Source: Coniella vitis
Taxonomy: Eukaryota; Ascomycota; Sordariomycetes; Diaporthales; Schizoparmaceae
Assembly: GCA_011317545.1 (NCBI GenBank)
Contig: WUJK01000014.1
Coordinates: 558,001-622,000, forward strand
Length of the DNA: 64,000 nucleotides
Reading direction: 5' to 3'
A program made the position numbers and the translations under genes. A model generated the notes under the pieces. The model saw only the letters and a list, made by a program, of their open reading frames with translations. It had not been told where the DNA came from and did not search any database. This document shows, one piece after another, positions 33,014 to 44,712 of this stretch. How positions within the stretch are numbered: the first letter of the stretch is position 1; the number at the start of each line of letters is the position of its first letter.

Positions 33014-35458
33014 ATGGAGGCGCCCCTCCAGCCACCAGCACCGCTGCGCGCCAGCCGCAGCTCTCCCGGGCCAGGCCCAAGCCAAGGCAGTGCTTCGCAT
33101 GCCATCGACCAAGACGTAGCCGCAGCACACGGCTTGCAGTCCCCAGGCATCAAGGTCGAATTCCATGGCGGCGCGAGTGGAGAGCGTCCGCTCCATGGCC
33201 TTGCTGCCGTTGCGACTCGGCCTGCCAGGTCTACTTTGACTGGGTGAGTGAGATTGCGTGTTTGAGGATGCGGTGCTTGTGTTGTCAGGCTGGTGAAGAG
33301 CTGCGATAAGCCTAGACTCATACCTAGCCTCGCTTTTTCCAGGTCTGCACCGGCTGTACCTCAGTTCCAGAGTCCCATGAGACACCACAAGAGGACGCCT
33401 AGTCAGCATAGAGAAGTTAAGGTGCGCAGAATTGCTTTTTCCTCTCCTTGGCCCATCCGGGCGTGGCTGACGGTCCCCATGAAACGGACCCGGGCTTCAG
33501 GAAACGTTGAATGCGCGATCTGAATACACCAACAACGACACAGATGGCTCCTCGCACCATGTCATCAACCAGTACACTGTCATGGAGGAGATAGGCCGCG
33601 GTTCGTATGGTGCTGTGCATCGCGCCCTGGATCAGTTCGGCAATGAATATGTAGGTTGACGCTCAGAACCTCGGAGCACACAAACATCCATGACTATGAA
33701 ATCAGAGCACCAAACTCACGCGACCCATTTTCTTTGCTACTCTAGGCCGTCAAGGAGTTCTCCAAAACACGCCTGCGAAAGCGGGCGCAATCCAATATCT
33801 TGCGGCGCGGCCCAAGGCGTCCAGGTGCACGACAACCTTTCGGGCCAGGCTTGGGGTTCGGCCTTGACACAGAGTCGTCCATCTCTCATCAATTATCGGA
33901 CCAAAAGGTTGAAGAGGCAAACGATGCTCTGTTCTTGATCCGGCAAGAGATCGCCATCATGAAGAAGCTCAACCACCCCAATCTCGTTTCCTTGATCGAG
34001 GTCCTCGACGACCCAGAAGAGGACTCATTGTACATGGTCCTGGAAATGTGCAAAAAAGGTGTCGTTATGAAGGTCGGCCTCGACGAAATCGCAAACCCAT
34101 ACAGCGAGGAAGATTGCCGCTGCTGGTTCCGCGACCTGATTCTGGGTATCGAATATTTGCATGCGCAGGGAGTTGTGCACCGCGACATTAAGCCTGACAA
34201 CTTGCTTCTGACCGACGATGACGTACTCAAGATTGTCGACTTTGGTGTGAGCGAGATGTTTGAGAAGCCGGCGCACATGCGTACTGCCAAATCAGCCGGA
34301 TCGCCAGCCTTTTTGCCGCCAGAGTTGTGTGTTGCCAGACATGGCGATGTTAGCGGCACGGCGGCTGACATTTGGAGCATGGGCGTGTCGTTGTACTGTC
34401 TGCGTTATGGGCGAATTCCTTTCAATGAGCCCGGCGTTTTGGAAATGTACGAGGCAATCAAGTCCAAAACACCGCAGTACCCCGAGGACGAGAATCCACT
34501 CTTCTTGGATCTCATGGGCAAGCTTATGGACAAGGACCCTGAGACTCGAATTACCATGCCCGAGATTAGGGTGAGGGCTCTACCTACCGTGCTATTCAAT
34601 CGCGCAGACTATAACTAACCAGGAGGATAGGAGCACCCGTGGGTAACGAGAGAGGGCGCGGATCCGTTGTTGAGCACAGAGGAGAATTGTTCCGAACCGG
34701 TGCAGCCTCCGAACGACCTCGAACTTAGCCATGCGTTTACCAGACGTATGAGCCATCTGTTGTGTGTGGTCAGTTTCAAGGAATTCATTACTACTCAACT
34801 TTGAACTACCATACCAGCTCTGAAACATACTGACCGTCTAGCATGATAGATGAGGGCTATATCCAACTTCAAAGCCCTTCTACATTCACGGTCTCGCCTC
34901 AACAGCCCTCGCACCATGCTCGCCCCGTCCGATGCTCTAGCCCCAATTGATCAAGCTGTTCACCACCAGTCTCATTTCCGCCACCGTCCCAAACCATCCA
35001 TGGATGAGCAGGAGCTTGCCGAGATGAAGCGCGCCAACGAAGAGCACGCAACACGGCTTCTTGAGGAGCGTGTGCGCGTACAAAAGGCTCGCGGATCCCT
35101 TGATGTCAAACCTCACGAGGGTAGTCGAGAAGAGTCCCAAACTGTAGCGCCAGCGCCAATTGCACGCCACGACAGCGGCAGTGGCAGTGGCAGTGGCAGC
35201 AGAGACCGCAACGGTCTGCCTCGTTCATTGCATACTCCGCCCGTGCTGGGTATCGGCGTTGGTGGACACGACCCGACTGTATCCCAGAGCGAGCCTGCAT
35301 CCTCCGTGGCAGATAGCCCCACAGCGGTCGATTTTGACGTGTACGACCGGGCATATACCGAGGAAGTGGAGCGCATCAAGAGAAGCGGAGGTCGGCCGAG
35401 CTTGTACACGACGCGGCACCTGCGGCAAAGCTATGCACAAGATGAGCGAAACCAATGA
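33014..35458 (+). CDS. Ca2+/calmodulin-dependent protein kinase kinase-like (CaMKK/Ssp1 type)
   Basis: Six exons: 33014-33243, 33343-33421, 33501-33650, 33746-34570, 34631-34768 and 34850-35458. All have GT-AG introns and matching phases; 676 aa. The kinase domain starts at about 129 with GRGSYG (about 135). It has AVKEF (K156), HRDIKPDN (about 300), DFGVSEMF (about 318) and AGSPAFLPPEL (about 339). The Arg/Pro/Gly-rich insert after the VAVK strand (around RRGPRRPGARQPFGPG) is the RP insert that marks CaMKK enzymes, and GSPAF-PPE is also typical. The family phosphorylates activation loops of CaMK/AMPK-like kinases in calcium and stress responses. The basic helix MRAISNFKALLHSR after the catalytic core, formed across the exon 5/6 join, is the likely autoinhibitory/calmodulin-binding segment. 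The start at 33014 was chosen as the in-frame ATG nearest the leader. An upstream ATG at 32936 would add 26 residues. Confidence 0.9.
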
Positions 35459-36851
35459 TTATTGACTGATTTTGTGCAAGATGCTGCTGAGAAGAAGAAA
35501 AAAAACGTGGCTTTAGCAGAAGCAGAGCGGTCAACCAATCCAGACTCAGTCGAGAAACCAGGATGTCTCCAATGTCTGGCGGACGGGATCACGCGTGAAT
35601 TTTGGATCTACATAAGAGTTTATATAGACGGTAGAGTTTTGGAAAGCCGGGGGGGGGTGTGTGTTGTTGGATTTCACAAGCGCTTTGGCGGTCCGGGAGG
35701 GAGATGAAATCATTGGATATATACATTTACAGATCTGAAGACTTGGACAGAGGCAAGAGTATGCGATGAAATTGCCTGTTGGGTATCTCGTTTCTTCTTT
35801 TCTTGTAAAAGGTCAGTGGGGAGACACCACACACAAATAAGATAAACATAGACCCCAATACTAACGGTATTCTAACCAGTGAACGAAGAGAAAGAGCACA
35901 AAGGAGGGAGAGTACGTTAGGATCGATTGCGACGTACTAGATACCAAGCTACATCAGGAGAATATAGAGAAAGATCTATCTATTTTGACCTACAGCAGTA
36001 TTGAGGGAGTGAAAGTTTAGTTGCTTGGGCTAGGTAGAGAGGCTCCTCAGAGTCGTAACAAAAGAGCAGTGAGTGGTAAGTACCCAGGTACTTCGTGTAG
36101 CCTTTTAGGTACTTATTTGCTATGTAATGGAACATGACTGATCACGTACAAAATATCCAGCCTACAAAGTGTTTAACTAGAGACACGGATGTCATGGTCG
36201 AACACAATTCGCTGGTGTTGACAGTATAGACAACTGGTTCGTTCGCTCGCTTCTTGTACTTCGAGTGAAGAAGGAAAAAAGGGGAGGGAAAAAAAAAAGG
36301 TAGCCGACTCCTTCATTCCGCGCGAGGTCAAGTTCATTTCCAATTTCCCGTTTCCTCTTCCATTTCAGCGAGCAAGCAGGAGGGGGCCAGCAAAAACACA
36401 CAAATTATTCCCCCCCTCCCCCCATCTTACTCGTCTGCTCTCCTCCAGCGAGAATTGATGACCTCCCAGATTCCAGTACTCCGGCGCTGCTCTCCCACAT
36501 ATTGAAACCTAGCTTCAAAAGCAGCAGGACGAAAAAGCAAAACCCGGAAAACATAAAACAGCAGAAGAAAATTCATTTGCTTTGGTCGTGAAATGTCATA
36601 ATATTTATATTGGTAAAGGCGGCTCCTCCCCGGTCCCTATTTCAGAAAGAAGAAAGATCTTTTGGGGCGCAAGAGAGAAAAAGAGTTGCCTCGGGCAAGT
36701 AAACATGGGCTGAACATGGCCTGATGCGACGTGCTAGTCGGCAGGCCATGTGGTCCGTTTCTCTCTCTCTTCTTTTTATGGTATCTCACCGAAACGTGAA
36801 AGCTACCGCCATCCCACACCGGGCGACCCGGTGGAAACGACGGGACTTAGG
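35459..36851. other. Convergent intergenic region between two kinase genes
   Basis: No gene is seen. The strand is AT-rich near 35.7-36.2 kb, with short A and C runs at 36290 and 36412. It holds the 3' ends of the CaMKK-like (+) and Hal4-like (-) kinase genes. Confidence 0.6.
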
Positions 36852-38479
36852 TTAGAGTCCCTCTTCACCGGCTTTGCAAAGTTTTATCTCACGCCCCCAC
36901 TCGGACTTGAGGACTTGTGAAGCTGTGATGCGGCGCGTGGGGTTGGGATCTAATATCGAGTAAATGACGTTTCTGCACCGTGCCTATTTTCGGTTAGGGT
37001 TAGCGAAACTCGTGTCAAAGATAGCCAAACGCATCGAAGCACAAAGACAAGGCTTACTCGGTGCAGAGACTCAATCGGTCCATACCCCTCCTCATCACGC
37101 CGCCCCTTGAGATATCGCGCATAGAATTCGTCCTCTTCCTTCTTTGCAACACGCCACAGATGCCTGCCCGTTCTCATCGCCATGTATATGACACCACAAG
37201 CCCACACATCTACTGCCCTTGCGTCAAACTCCTTGTCGACGTATTCTTCTGGTGCGATATATGGCGCGGAGCCGCACAGGCCAGACACCATGTGTGCATC
37301 GTTTTCCCAGGCCATGCGGAAGCACTCGCCATTACCAAAGTCCGTAATCTTGAGGCCACCATTTGTCGTCAGGAGCAAGTTCTCGGGTTTTAAATCGCGG
37401 TGAGCCACTCCCATTTCGTGCATGTACTCGACGCCACGCATCATTTGCTTGAAGTAACAGTCGGCCTCTTGCACTTCTAGTTTTGACGCCGCCAGAACCA
37501 ATGTGTAGAGGTCACCACCAGCACAAAACTCCATCACCTCACAATAATCACCCTTTGCGTCCTTGAGCAGGTCCAGAGTGTGGATGACGTTGGGGTGCCG
37601 TAGGGAGGAGGATATGCAGAACTCGGCCGTCAGGCGTTTGCTATACTTCCTTTCCGTCTCTTCCGGTCTGCGCTTGAATTCCTTCACGGCATACAGTTTC
37701 TCTCCCGGCTGGCCCTCGATCTTCTTGTGAGAAATCCGCACGATACCAAAGGCACCTCGGCCAATGATTTCCTGACACTTGCCGTACTTTTCTACCAAGG
37801 TGGCCGTTTGGCTAGGCCCGCCCTTTTTTTCTGACGATGCGTTGCCCAATACTTTTTCCTGTTTCAGCGTATCAACCCAGCTAGACACTAGCGACAAGTC
37901 GTGGTCTGGAGCTTGCTCGATCTTTCTGCCCAAGAGACCCTTGAACATGTCACTTAGTTTTTCCTGCCGGCGACTCGACTTGAGGTGGTGTTCGTGACCG
38001 CCCTGCGCATCCGAATTCAGGACGAACCGCGTGGACTGGTGTCCGTTTGCTGCTTTTGCCGACTTGGGCTGAGGTGTCTTTTCGGCAGGCTTGGGAACAT
38101 CGAGTTTTTCGGTGATGGAGACTTGTCGCGAGGGCGCAGTGGGCTTCTGGGGAGGCGTCGAGGAGCCCTTGATTGAACTTGCGGCACTCGCACCAGCCGG
38201 TGCTGGAGATGTCTTCTTGGCAGGCGAAGCGGAGCCCGTGTCGAGCTTGTTCACTTCTTTCGTCGAGAACATGCGGGTAAGCCGGTCCTTGACGGTTACT
38301 TTTTCTCCGTTGGCAGCTTTCGGGAGCGCATCGCCTGCAGGGACTTGGCCGTTCTGGGATTTCAACTTGGGGGAGGCGTTCCTGCTGGAGGACTCCATAG
38401 ACTTGATGGAAGCGGCTTGGGAGGAAGACGATGCCGTCGTCGTCGACTTGGCGACAGGAACCGAAGGAGTGCTCGCCAT
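36852..38479 (-). CDS. Hal4/Sat4-type serine/threonine protein kinase
   Basis: Two exons, 38479-37058 and 36983-36852. The intron 36984-37057 (GTAAGC...TAG) joins SLHR to ARCRNVIYSILDP in phase 0; 517 aa. The N-terminal 230 residues are Ser/Ala/Pro/Lys-rich and disordered. The kinase domain follows: GRGAFG (240-245), AVKEF (K266), HRDLKPEN (360-367), DFGNGECFRMAWE (from 380), GSAPYIAPEEY (from 403), and the C-lobe phrase VDVWACGVIYMAMRTGRHLW. The CFRMAWE extension of the activation segment is diagnostic for the Hal4/Sat4/Hal5/Npr1-related group. In yeast these kinases stabilise the Trk potassium transporters and set ion and nutrient-transporter levels at the plasma membrane. The second exon supplies the last 43 residues, ending KLCKAGEEGL. 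Without it the C-lobe would be cut short, so the splice is well supported. The substrate here is an inference. Confidence 0.92.
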
Positions 38480-39417
38480 TGTTCAACAACGGCGCCTTGC
38501 ACGGCGATGGCTGGGGGTGGCCTGTGTGTGGTGATTGGAGAAATATACGTTGTAGTGGGCGGCGGCGGCGGCGGCGCAAGGAGCAGAGGCTCCCGTAGTA
38601 AGCTGACCGGGCAAGACCGCCGCAACGGGCAGAAGCGAAACGCAGCAGGCCACGGCCTGGCACGGGGGGGTCTGGCGAGAGCGGCAGGTGTGGGATTGTG
38701 GTGGTAATGGTGGTACCGTGTCACCGTGGTACCGTGTCAGCGTGCCTTGAATGCGAGCACCGTACGTAGTGGGCTGAAGTTTGGTCCACTGAGAGGCCAA
38801 GCAGCTGCACGCGGCTTTGTCGCTATCCGAGACGGTGGAGCGGGCAAGTTTTCTGGAAGTCTGGAAGGCGACAGGGGTGGCGGCCAACAACAGATTGGCG
38901 CGCGAGATATTGGGAGAGACGGACGGAAGACAGAGAGTAAGAGTCAGATAGGATAAGACAGGGAGGGAGAAAGAGAGAAACAGCCAGCGGATGTGTGGGT
39001 GCGCCCAGCCTGAGAAGTAACTTTTGAGGGTCAGCAAGGCGACGAGCGAAGAGCGGCGGCGGACGCGCCTTGGGAAGCGGGCCAAGCCCAGAGTGCGAGG
39101 CTGAAGTGGACAGACAAAACGGCAGAATGGCGATGTGCAACTGCGGGTTGGAAAGTTTTTGTCTTGAATTTTTTTTTTCCCCCTTCCCTCCTTGCTTGGT
39201 ATTTTGCTTTGCCCGCGCGTTTGGGGGGCGGGAGCAAAAAGGTATGAGGGAATTGTGCTGGGCTTTAATAGAGGCAGGCACAGTCCAGTCCAGTCTCGGC
39301 CAGGCCCCTCGTCAGTGCGATGCGATGACAAACCGTGCAGGCCAGTGGAAATTACTGAGAAACCTGATGAAGCGGCTTACTGGAGAGTCGTGGAAAAGGT
39401 GGAGCGCTGCTGTTTGT

Positions 39418-39420
<3 letters not shown>

Positions 39421-39447
<27 letters not shown>
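39421..39447 (+). repeat. (CTG)9 trinucleotide repeat
   Basis: Nine perfect CTG units occur in non-coding DNA about 0.95 kb upstream of the Hal4-like kinase start. They are CAG on the strand that kinase is read from. They are followed eleven bases later by a TACTATGT motif at 39458. Confidence 0.9.
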
Positions 39448-39450
<3 letters not shown>

Positions 39451-40152
39451 CCGCTGCTACTATGTACTGCTGCGGCTGTTGGTGCGGCTTATAGCGGGGG
39501 AAGACGGATGCAGTGCGTTGCAAGTCACTGGGCTTCAGGTGGTGCTGGCTGGTGCTGGCGGGCCTTTTCCAGCGGTGGCCGTGGGGTGCCCTGGGTGTTG
39601 AGGAAAGCAATGCTCGTGTGACAGCGGGTCCAGTCGGGTCGGACGCTGTGGGGGCTGCACTGGCGGCAAGCTGCTAACTAATAGTTATGTACTGCTGGAT
39701 TTAGCGATACAAGGGCACGCTTCAGTCTCCTCACTCGTGCCGATGGAGAGACCCGGACAAGGAGAGAGAAAGCAACGTGCCAGCCAGGTGGGTCGCCTTG
39801 TACCATATATATTCTCAGTGCCCTGGTGCCTTTTTTTGCAAGCAGCAATCACTGGTGTGAGTCCAGTCGGCGGTTTCAACGCGCTTACTGCGCATGGCCG
39901 GAGTTGGATATTATTGTGGTGTCTGCTGGGGAATGAGGCGGGCAATGCTGCACTAGCCCATGTGTGTTAGAGGAGGGCGGCGGCCCTGAGCTGGAGCGTG
40001 AGCGTGGGAAGGCCCATTTTCAAAGCGGGTTGTGCGAGCAAAATGGAGCCGATGACGACGGGATGAGAAGGGGCACCCTGTATTTTGCCTGTTTGTGCAG
40101 CAACTAGCAGCGCCTGCCGCGTCCTGGGCTGCGATCGTGTTAGTGCTCAGGT

Positions 40153-40187
40153 GGCCTGGCAGGCTGGCAGGCTGGCAGGCTGGCAAA
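40153..40187 (+). repeat. 8-bp tandem repeat, GGCAGGCT units
   Basis: About four units of GGCAGGCT sit in non-coding DNA. Together with the 32022 repeat this shows recurrent short tandems built on a TGCCAG/CTGGCA core. Confidence 0.8.
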
Positions 40188-40367
40188 AAGCCTTGGCTGC
40201 ACTGCGGCTGACAAAAGCTTGCAAATCAGGGTCAGGGTACAAAGTAACCAGCAGACCACAATTCCCCACGGCACGAATCGGAGCTGCGAGCCCCAGGCTC
40301 GGAAACATTTAATGACTGCTAAAAAGCAAAGGGAAAGGAGAAAAAGAACTAAGAAAGGCGAGAAGGG

Positions 40368-40392
40368 AAAAAAAAAAAAAAAAAAAAAAAAA
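40368..40392 (+). repeat. A25 homopolymer
   Basis: Twenty-five or so consecutive A after a purine-rich stretch (AAGGCGAGAAGGG). It is non-coding, and no element body is recognised on either side. Confidence 0.85.
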
Positions 40393-40646
40393 CCATTACC
40401 TCGGGAATCGCCAACAGGCACGATTTACTTTAGACAAGCACACTAGCAGCCCTGCAAGGATGATGGAAAGGGACAGGAACAGGAACACGCCGGGCTGTGC
40501 GCCTCTGGGCACACGCTTGTCCAAATCCACAGACAAGAGCGGAGACGGGCGAGTTTTTGATGGGACTGTCCAGGCAGTGCTAAAACCGCTAACAGGAGAC
40601 GGCACGGCGTCGCCTGCAACTTTATATACTCTGCGTGTGCATACAC

Positions 40647-41348
40647 ACATAGTAGTATACTGTAGTATGTGTCTGTTCTGTTGCGAGGCCGAACATATCC
40701 CCCTTTGTCCTGGGTCATCTCGCTGCTGCGGCGACAGGGCTGAAGTACATGATGAGGACTCCACCGAGGTACGTTGCCGGATCTGTCCCGAATACCACAG
40801 CACTGGCACTGGCACTGGCACTGGCACTCGCCCTTTGCCTGCTTGCACAGCTTGCACGGTCATTGTCCTGATAATGTAATTGGCCCGATATGACTGGCTA
40901 CTATGTACACTCGGATATCCTTCCAGAACGTGTCGCGAATCACGGCAGCATCTTTGGTTTTCTTCATGCGTCTGCTTCTTGTTATCGGCATCGGGATTGC
41001 GCCTTTCCATTCACATGTGTTACAGCTTTTCAACATATGGAACGCACCTAGCGGCTGCTCTTTCCTAAACCAGTTTCAGCAAAACACTCGGCGAACCAAG
41101 AGGCCTCCAGGCAGCTGGCCCAGTTACATTGTAACTTGCTGCAGAAATCTAGGTACCCTTGTATCTGTAGTACATAGTAAATATCAGAATTCATAGTACC
41201 TACCATGTACTTGATGTCTCAAAGTACCATGTAGTGACATACATAGTAGTAAAGCTGCAGCTTCCTGCAGGTGCAGTTGCAGTTGCATCTGCACCTGCCG
41301 CTGCAGCTGTCGGACAGGGCCCCAGATACGATACGGTACATACTATGT
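40647..41348. repeat. Cluster of five TACTATGT/ACATAGTA motifs with inverted repeat
   Basis: Motif copies lie at 40647, 40899, 41172, 41241 and 41341. Between the last two lies a perfect 10-bp inverted repeat (41267-41276 with 41289-41298, 12-nt loop), set in a CTGCAG-rich stretch. No coding frame spans the cluster. The function is unknown. Confidence 0.65.
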
Positions 41349-41820
41349 AGTGGCAGAAGTGGCTGGCTTCATTTCTTTTGCTTGTGATACCAACGCCACT
41401 GCCTCGACCCGCTGCTTGAAGCAATGTACGTATATGGGATGATTCAGAAACGAGAACAAAGATCAACTGACCGACTGACCCCGTCTGCCTGTACAGAGAG
41501 TATCGGCCAGAAACACAAAATCGCTTCTTTTGTGGCTTGGTCACTTTACCGGACGACGTGTGAACACACGCCTTCGCCGCTATGCAATATAAGCCCAAAT
41601 ATCAGAAGCAGCATCCAGCCATAGATAGGACCCTATATCTGATTATCAATCAACGACGCACCCAAACCAAAGATGTGACCGTCACATTCGTCTCGCCCCA
41701 TCCGCTTCGCAACGCATCCAATGCGCTAGCCAACTCGATATGTTACGAGCCCAGGCGAGCCTGACGTCCCCGTGGCAACTTTTGATGGTTTCACGGAACA
41801 AAGCTGCTTCCTGCTTGCGT

Positions 41821-41852
41821 GCTTGGTGCTTGGTGCTTGGTGCTTGGTGCTT
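41821..41852 (+). repeat. 7-bp tandem repeat, GCTTGGT units
   Basis: About four and a half perfect GCTTGGT units in non-coding DNA. Confidence 0.85.
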
Positions 41853-44411
41853 ACACTTGCCCGCCCTTGCCTGTCCTGGCTGAATGGCGCCAGACAGCGT
41901 TCGCATTGCTGATCCAAAAGAATGTGGCCGCATAGTACGACGTAACCTCATCACCGTCCTGTCACTCTCGATCGAGCTTCACTATGAGGGATTTATCGTC
42001 TTCCATGTACAAAACATGCAGCGGCCAGCAGGCTACTGCACGCCGTATCCCAACAGCCCGAACATGCTTTCACAATCCCATCAACGGACCGCTCCCTCAC
42101 CAAGCTTCTGCGCCCCCCATGCCGACGAGAACGATGGCCATGCGGTGCGACCCAACCCTATGAGCACCCCCGTACATTCCCATCGCAAAGCTCCATCGCT
42201 TGCAGCAGCGGGGCAGCCTTCCGGTAGTATGGCTGTGTGCCTTCGCAGCACCTTTGTTCCGCAGCCCGCTCAAAACGATAACAGCCGCTATCGAAGCAGT
42301 GGCTTTGACGTGCCCGCCCGCCGCTTTTGTTGCCCATTATGGATGCATGACCAAAGATTGGGGAGCGCCGTCCCACGTGCCAGCGTGTCATCGTGTGCTT
42401 GCAACATGATCAAAGAAGTACGCTAGCTTTTGAACCTTTGATAATGACCCAGGTGAGACCCCTCTGTGACGGGCCAAGCCAAGCGGTGAGCCTTTCAAAA
42501 AGACTGTAACTAAGGGTCCAAGCAAATCCCACAGCCTCGACCACCGCCAAAGGACCATTCAAGCCAGCCATGGCATATCCTAAGGCGTACCTGCGAGCAA
42601 TGAAAATGCGTGGAAAGTACATTTCAATGAGTTGTACATGTCTATCCCAACCCAAAAGAAGGAAAAGAAAAAAAATAGAAAAACACCGTTTACTTGGGGC
42701 ACATACTATTAATATGGAGCTGCAGAAAACCCCTTGCGTGGCCGTTGCAAGACGGGGATTGTCTGCACTTTGACGTCACGCATCTTGCAGCTTCCTAGAG
42801 TCTTCTATCGGGGAATACTACCATGTATAGCTTCTTTGGATTGCGTGTGTAACCAATCGTTGAAGCAATCTGCTACCGAGATCTCTAGGGTGTCATGTAC
42901 TACTGCTATGTATATGTACATAGTATCGACCGGGTGCACGAGAGAACTTGCTACCGCTCCTGTCCCTTGCACGGCCCCCGTGACAGCATCTTGTCAGCCG
43001 AGTGGCCCGCGAGATTCAACACTTTCCCATGCCGTTGTGCTGAGATCAGGGACCACCAGTTAGCGAGGGCGCGGAAGTGTCTACGACGCGAGGCCAGAGT
43101 GGGCTGATACCGAAACATGCCATTGCTCCCAAAACAGATCAGGCAACCAAAACAAAAAATTGTTGTTATGACTTGTCTGTGGACATATTTAGGGGCTTGG
43201 AAACTTGTTTTCGTCGACTGAGGTCTGTACTTATGCTTACCATACTGCTTTCGAAAATACTTCAATACAATGGCCGGTAGCGTCACTGTGGTAAGATTGT
43301 TCCCCATCGACCCATCTTTCGAGCGACCCTTTCAGTCACCACATGGGGGCGATTGAACTTGGGTCCAATCGTAGGACATGGCCGCATGATGAGCAGAACA
43401 AATCAGCCATGCATTGTCCGTTTCGAACAAGACCCTGGTTTTACCTACCATTTATATCCACTGTGTTTATTCCAAAGAGAAAGAGAAATCCACATATGAA
43501 ACGAGACATCACACCCCTACGAAAGTATATACAGGAATTTTTTTATCCCAGTTCAACGTGGCAGAGGCCACGGCATCGAGTCCCGTGGGGCCCCCTTGAT
43601 GTGTTTTGGAGGGCCCGTGGTGGGAATTGGACCCTTGGTAGAAAGTACAGGTGTCACGACGATCACCAGAGTCAAGTCGTACTTGTTGTTGTATCTAGAA
43701 TGACGTGTTTGTTGCCTTTTGTCGTTGTTTATTTATTTGTTTTTATTTTCATTTTGTTCTTCAGGCGATTTATACCCTGCCAACCTGCTCAGTGGTATAA
43801 TAGTACGAAGTAAGAGGAAATATCCAGCAACATCATCACTGACGTCACTGTCGTCGGTTCTTTTTTCCCCGTTCTTTTTCTTCTCAACGATCATACGTAG
43901 AAGTCAAGCAGGATAGAAATACTACATAGTACATCTTGTCGGCCAAAGTAGTTTTATGTTTATGCACGAATGCGTAGTCACTTCGGAGTCTTCGGAAAGG
44001 TGGACCTGTACGTACACATACTGTATAGTAGTGAAGTATTTACATGGTATACGTCGTGACGATGAAGCGTGATGTTGATGGTGTTCCCTTTTTTTTTCTC
44101 TCTCTCTTTTTCTTCTTTTTTCTTCTCTCTCTTGGTGGTGATGAGCTGGGTATCTTTATGCAGGATATACAACTGTCAGATTTCGCCACAGTCTCCTTCC
44201 CTTCTTGTATCATCATCGCTATAACCAATCAATGTTAGCTTTTTCATGCCAAGTACTTAGCAAATACACTATTTGTTGACCGTATTCTACAACATTGTAA
44301 GTATACTGCGTATTGTCATAGCTGGTTTCCCGGGGGTTTGATAATAGTGATTAGTACTATACTCCAACTTCATATTTGCATAAGTTGAGTTTGGCTTGGA
44401 TTCGAGGTGAA

Positions 44412-44445
44412 ACATACATACATACATACATACATACATACATAC
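44412..44445 (+). repeat. (CATA)n tetranucleotide microsatellite
   Basis: Eight or more ACAT/CATA units about 270 bases beyond the 3' end of the lipase gene. It is non-coding. Confidence 0.9.
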
Positions 44446-44712
44446 CTGTCTACTTATTCTATGCGCAAGGAAGGGTGAGTAAATACCGGATGTAGATGGC
44501 CAGAAAACGCAATCCCGTGGTCAATAATAGAATGCATCTTTCCCATTTGCTCGTTAAACATCTCTCTATCTCCAGCACCCAGGCACTAGAGAAGCACAGT
44601 ATACAACTGGGATACGTAGATAGGAAAAGAAAAAGAAGAAGAAAAACAAACGCTCTTTTGATAACTCGACAAGACAATGAGTAAGTAACTCTTTTTGTCT
44701 ACTACTACTACT

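Larger units (their letters stand above)
38480..44712. other. Gene-poor block between Hal4-like kinase and lipase gene (6.2 kb)
   Basis: No convincing gene. The frame 38483-39331 (-) lies in the kinase promoter/leader and has no domain. The frame 41884-42426 (+) also shows nothing recognisable. Contents are (CTG)9 at 39421-39447, an A25 run at 40368-40392, an 8-bp tandem near 40153-40187, a CTGGCA tandem near 40800-40828, a GCTTGGT tandem at 41821-41852 and (CATA)n at 44412-44445. Eight TACTATGT-type motifs lie at 39458, 40647, 40899, 41172, 41241, 41341, 42918 and 43924. A perfect 10-bp inverted repeat lies at 41267-41298. Confidence 0.6.

Noticed and set aside
38483..39331. 282-aa minus-strand frame next to the Hal4-like kinase
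   Set aside because: It lies in the kinase promoter/leader and has overlapping frames in other registers. No motif is recognisable, and its Pro/Ser/Leu-rich make-up follows local composition.
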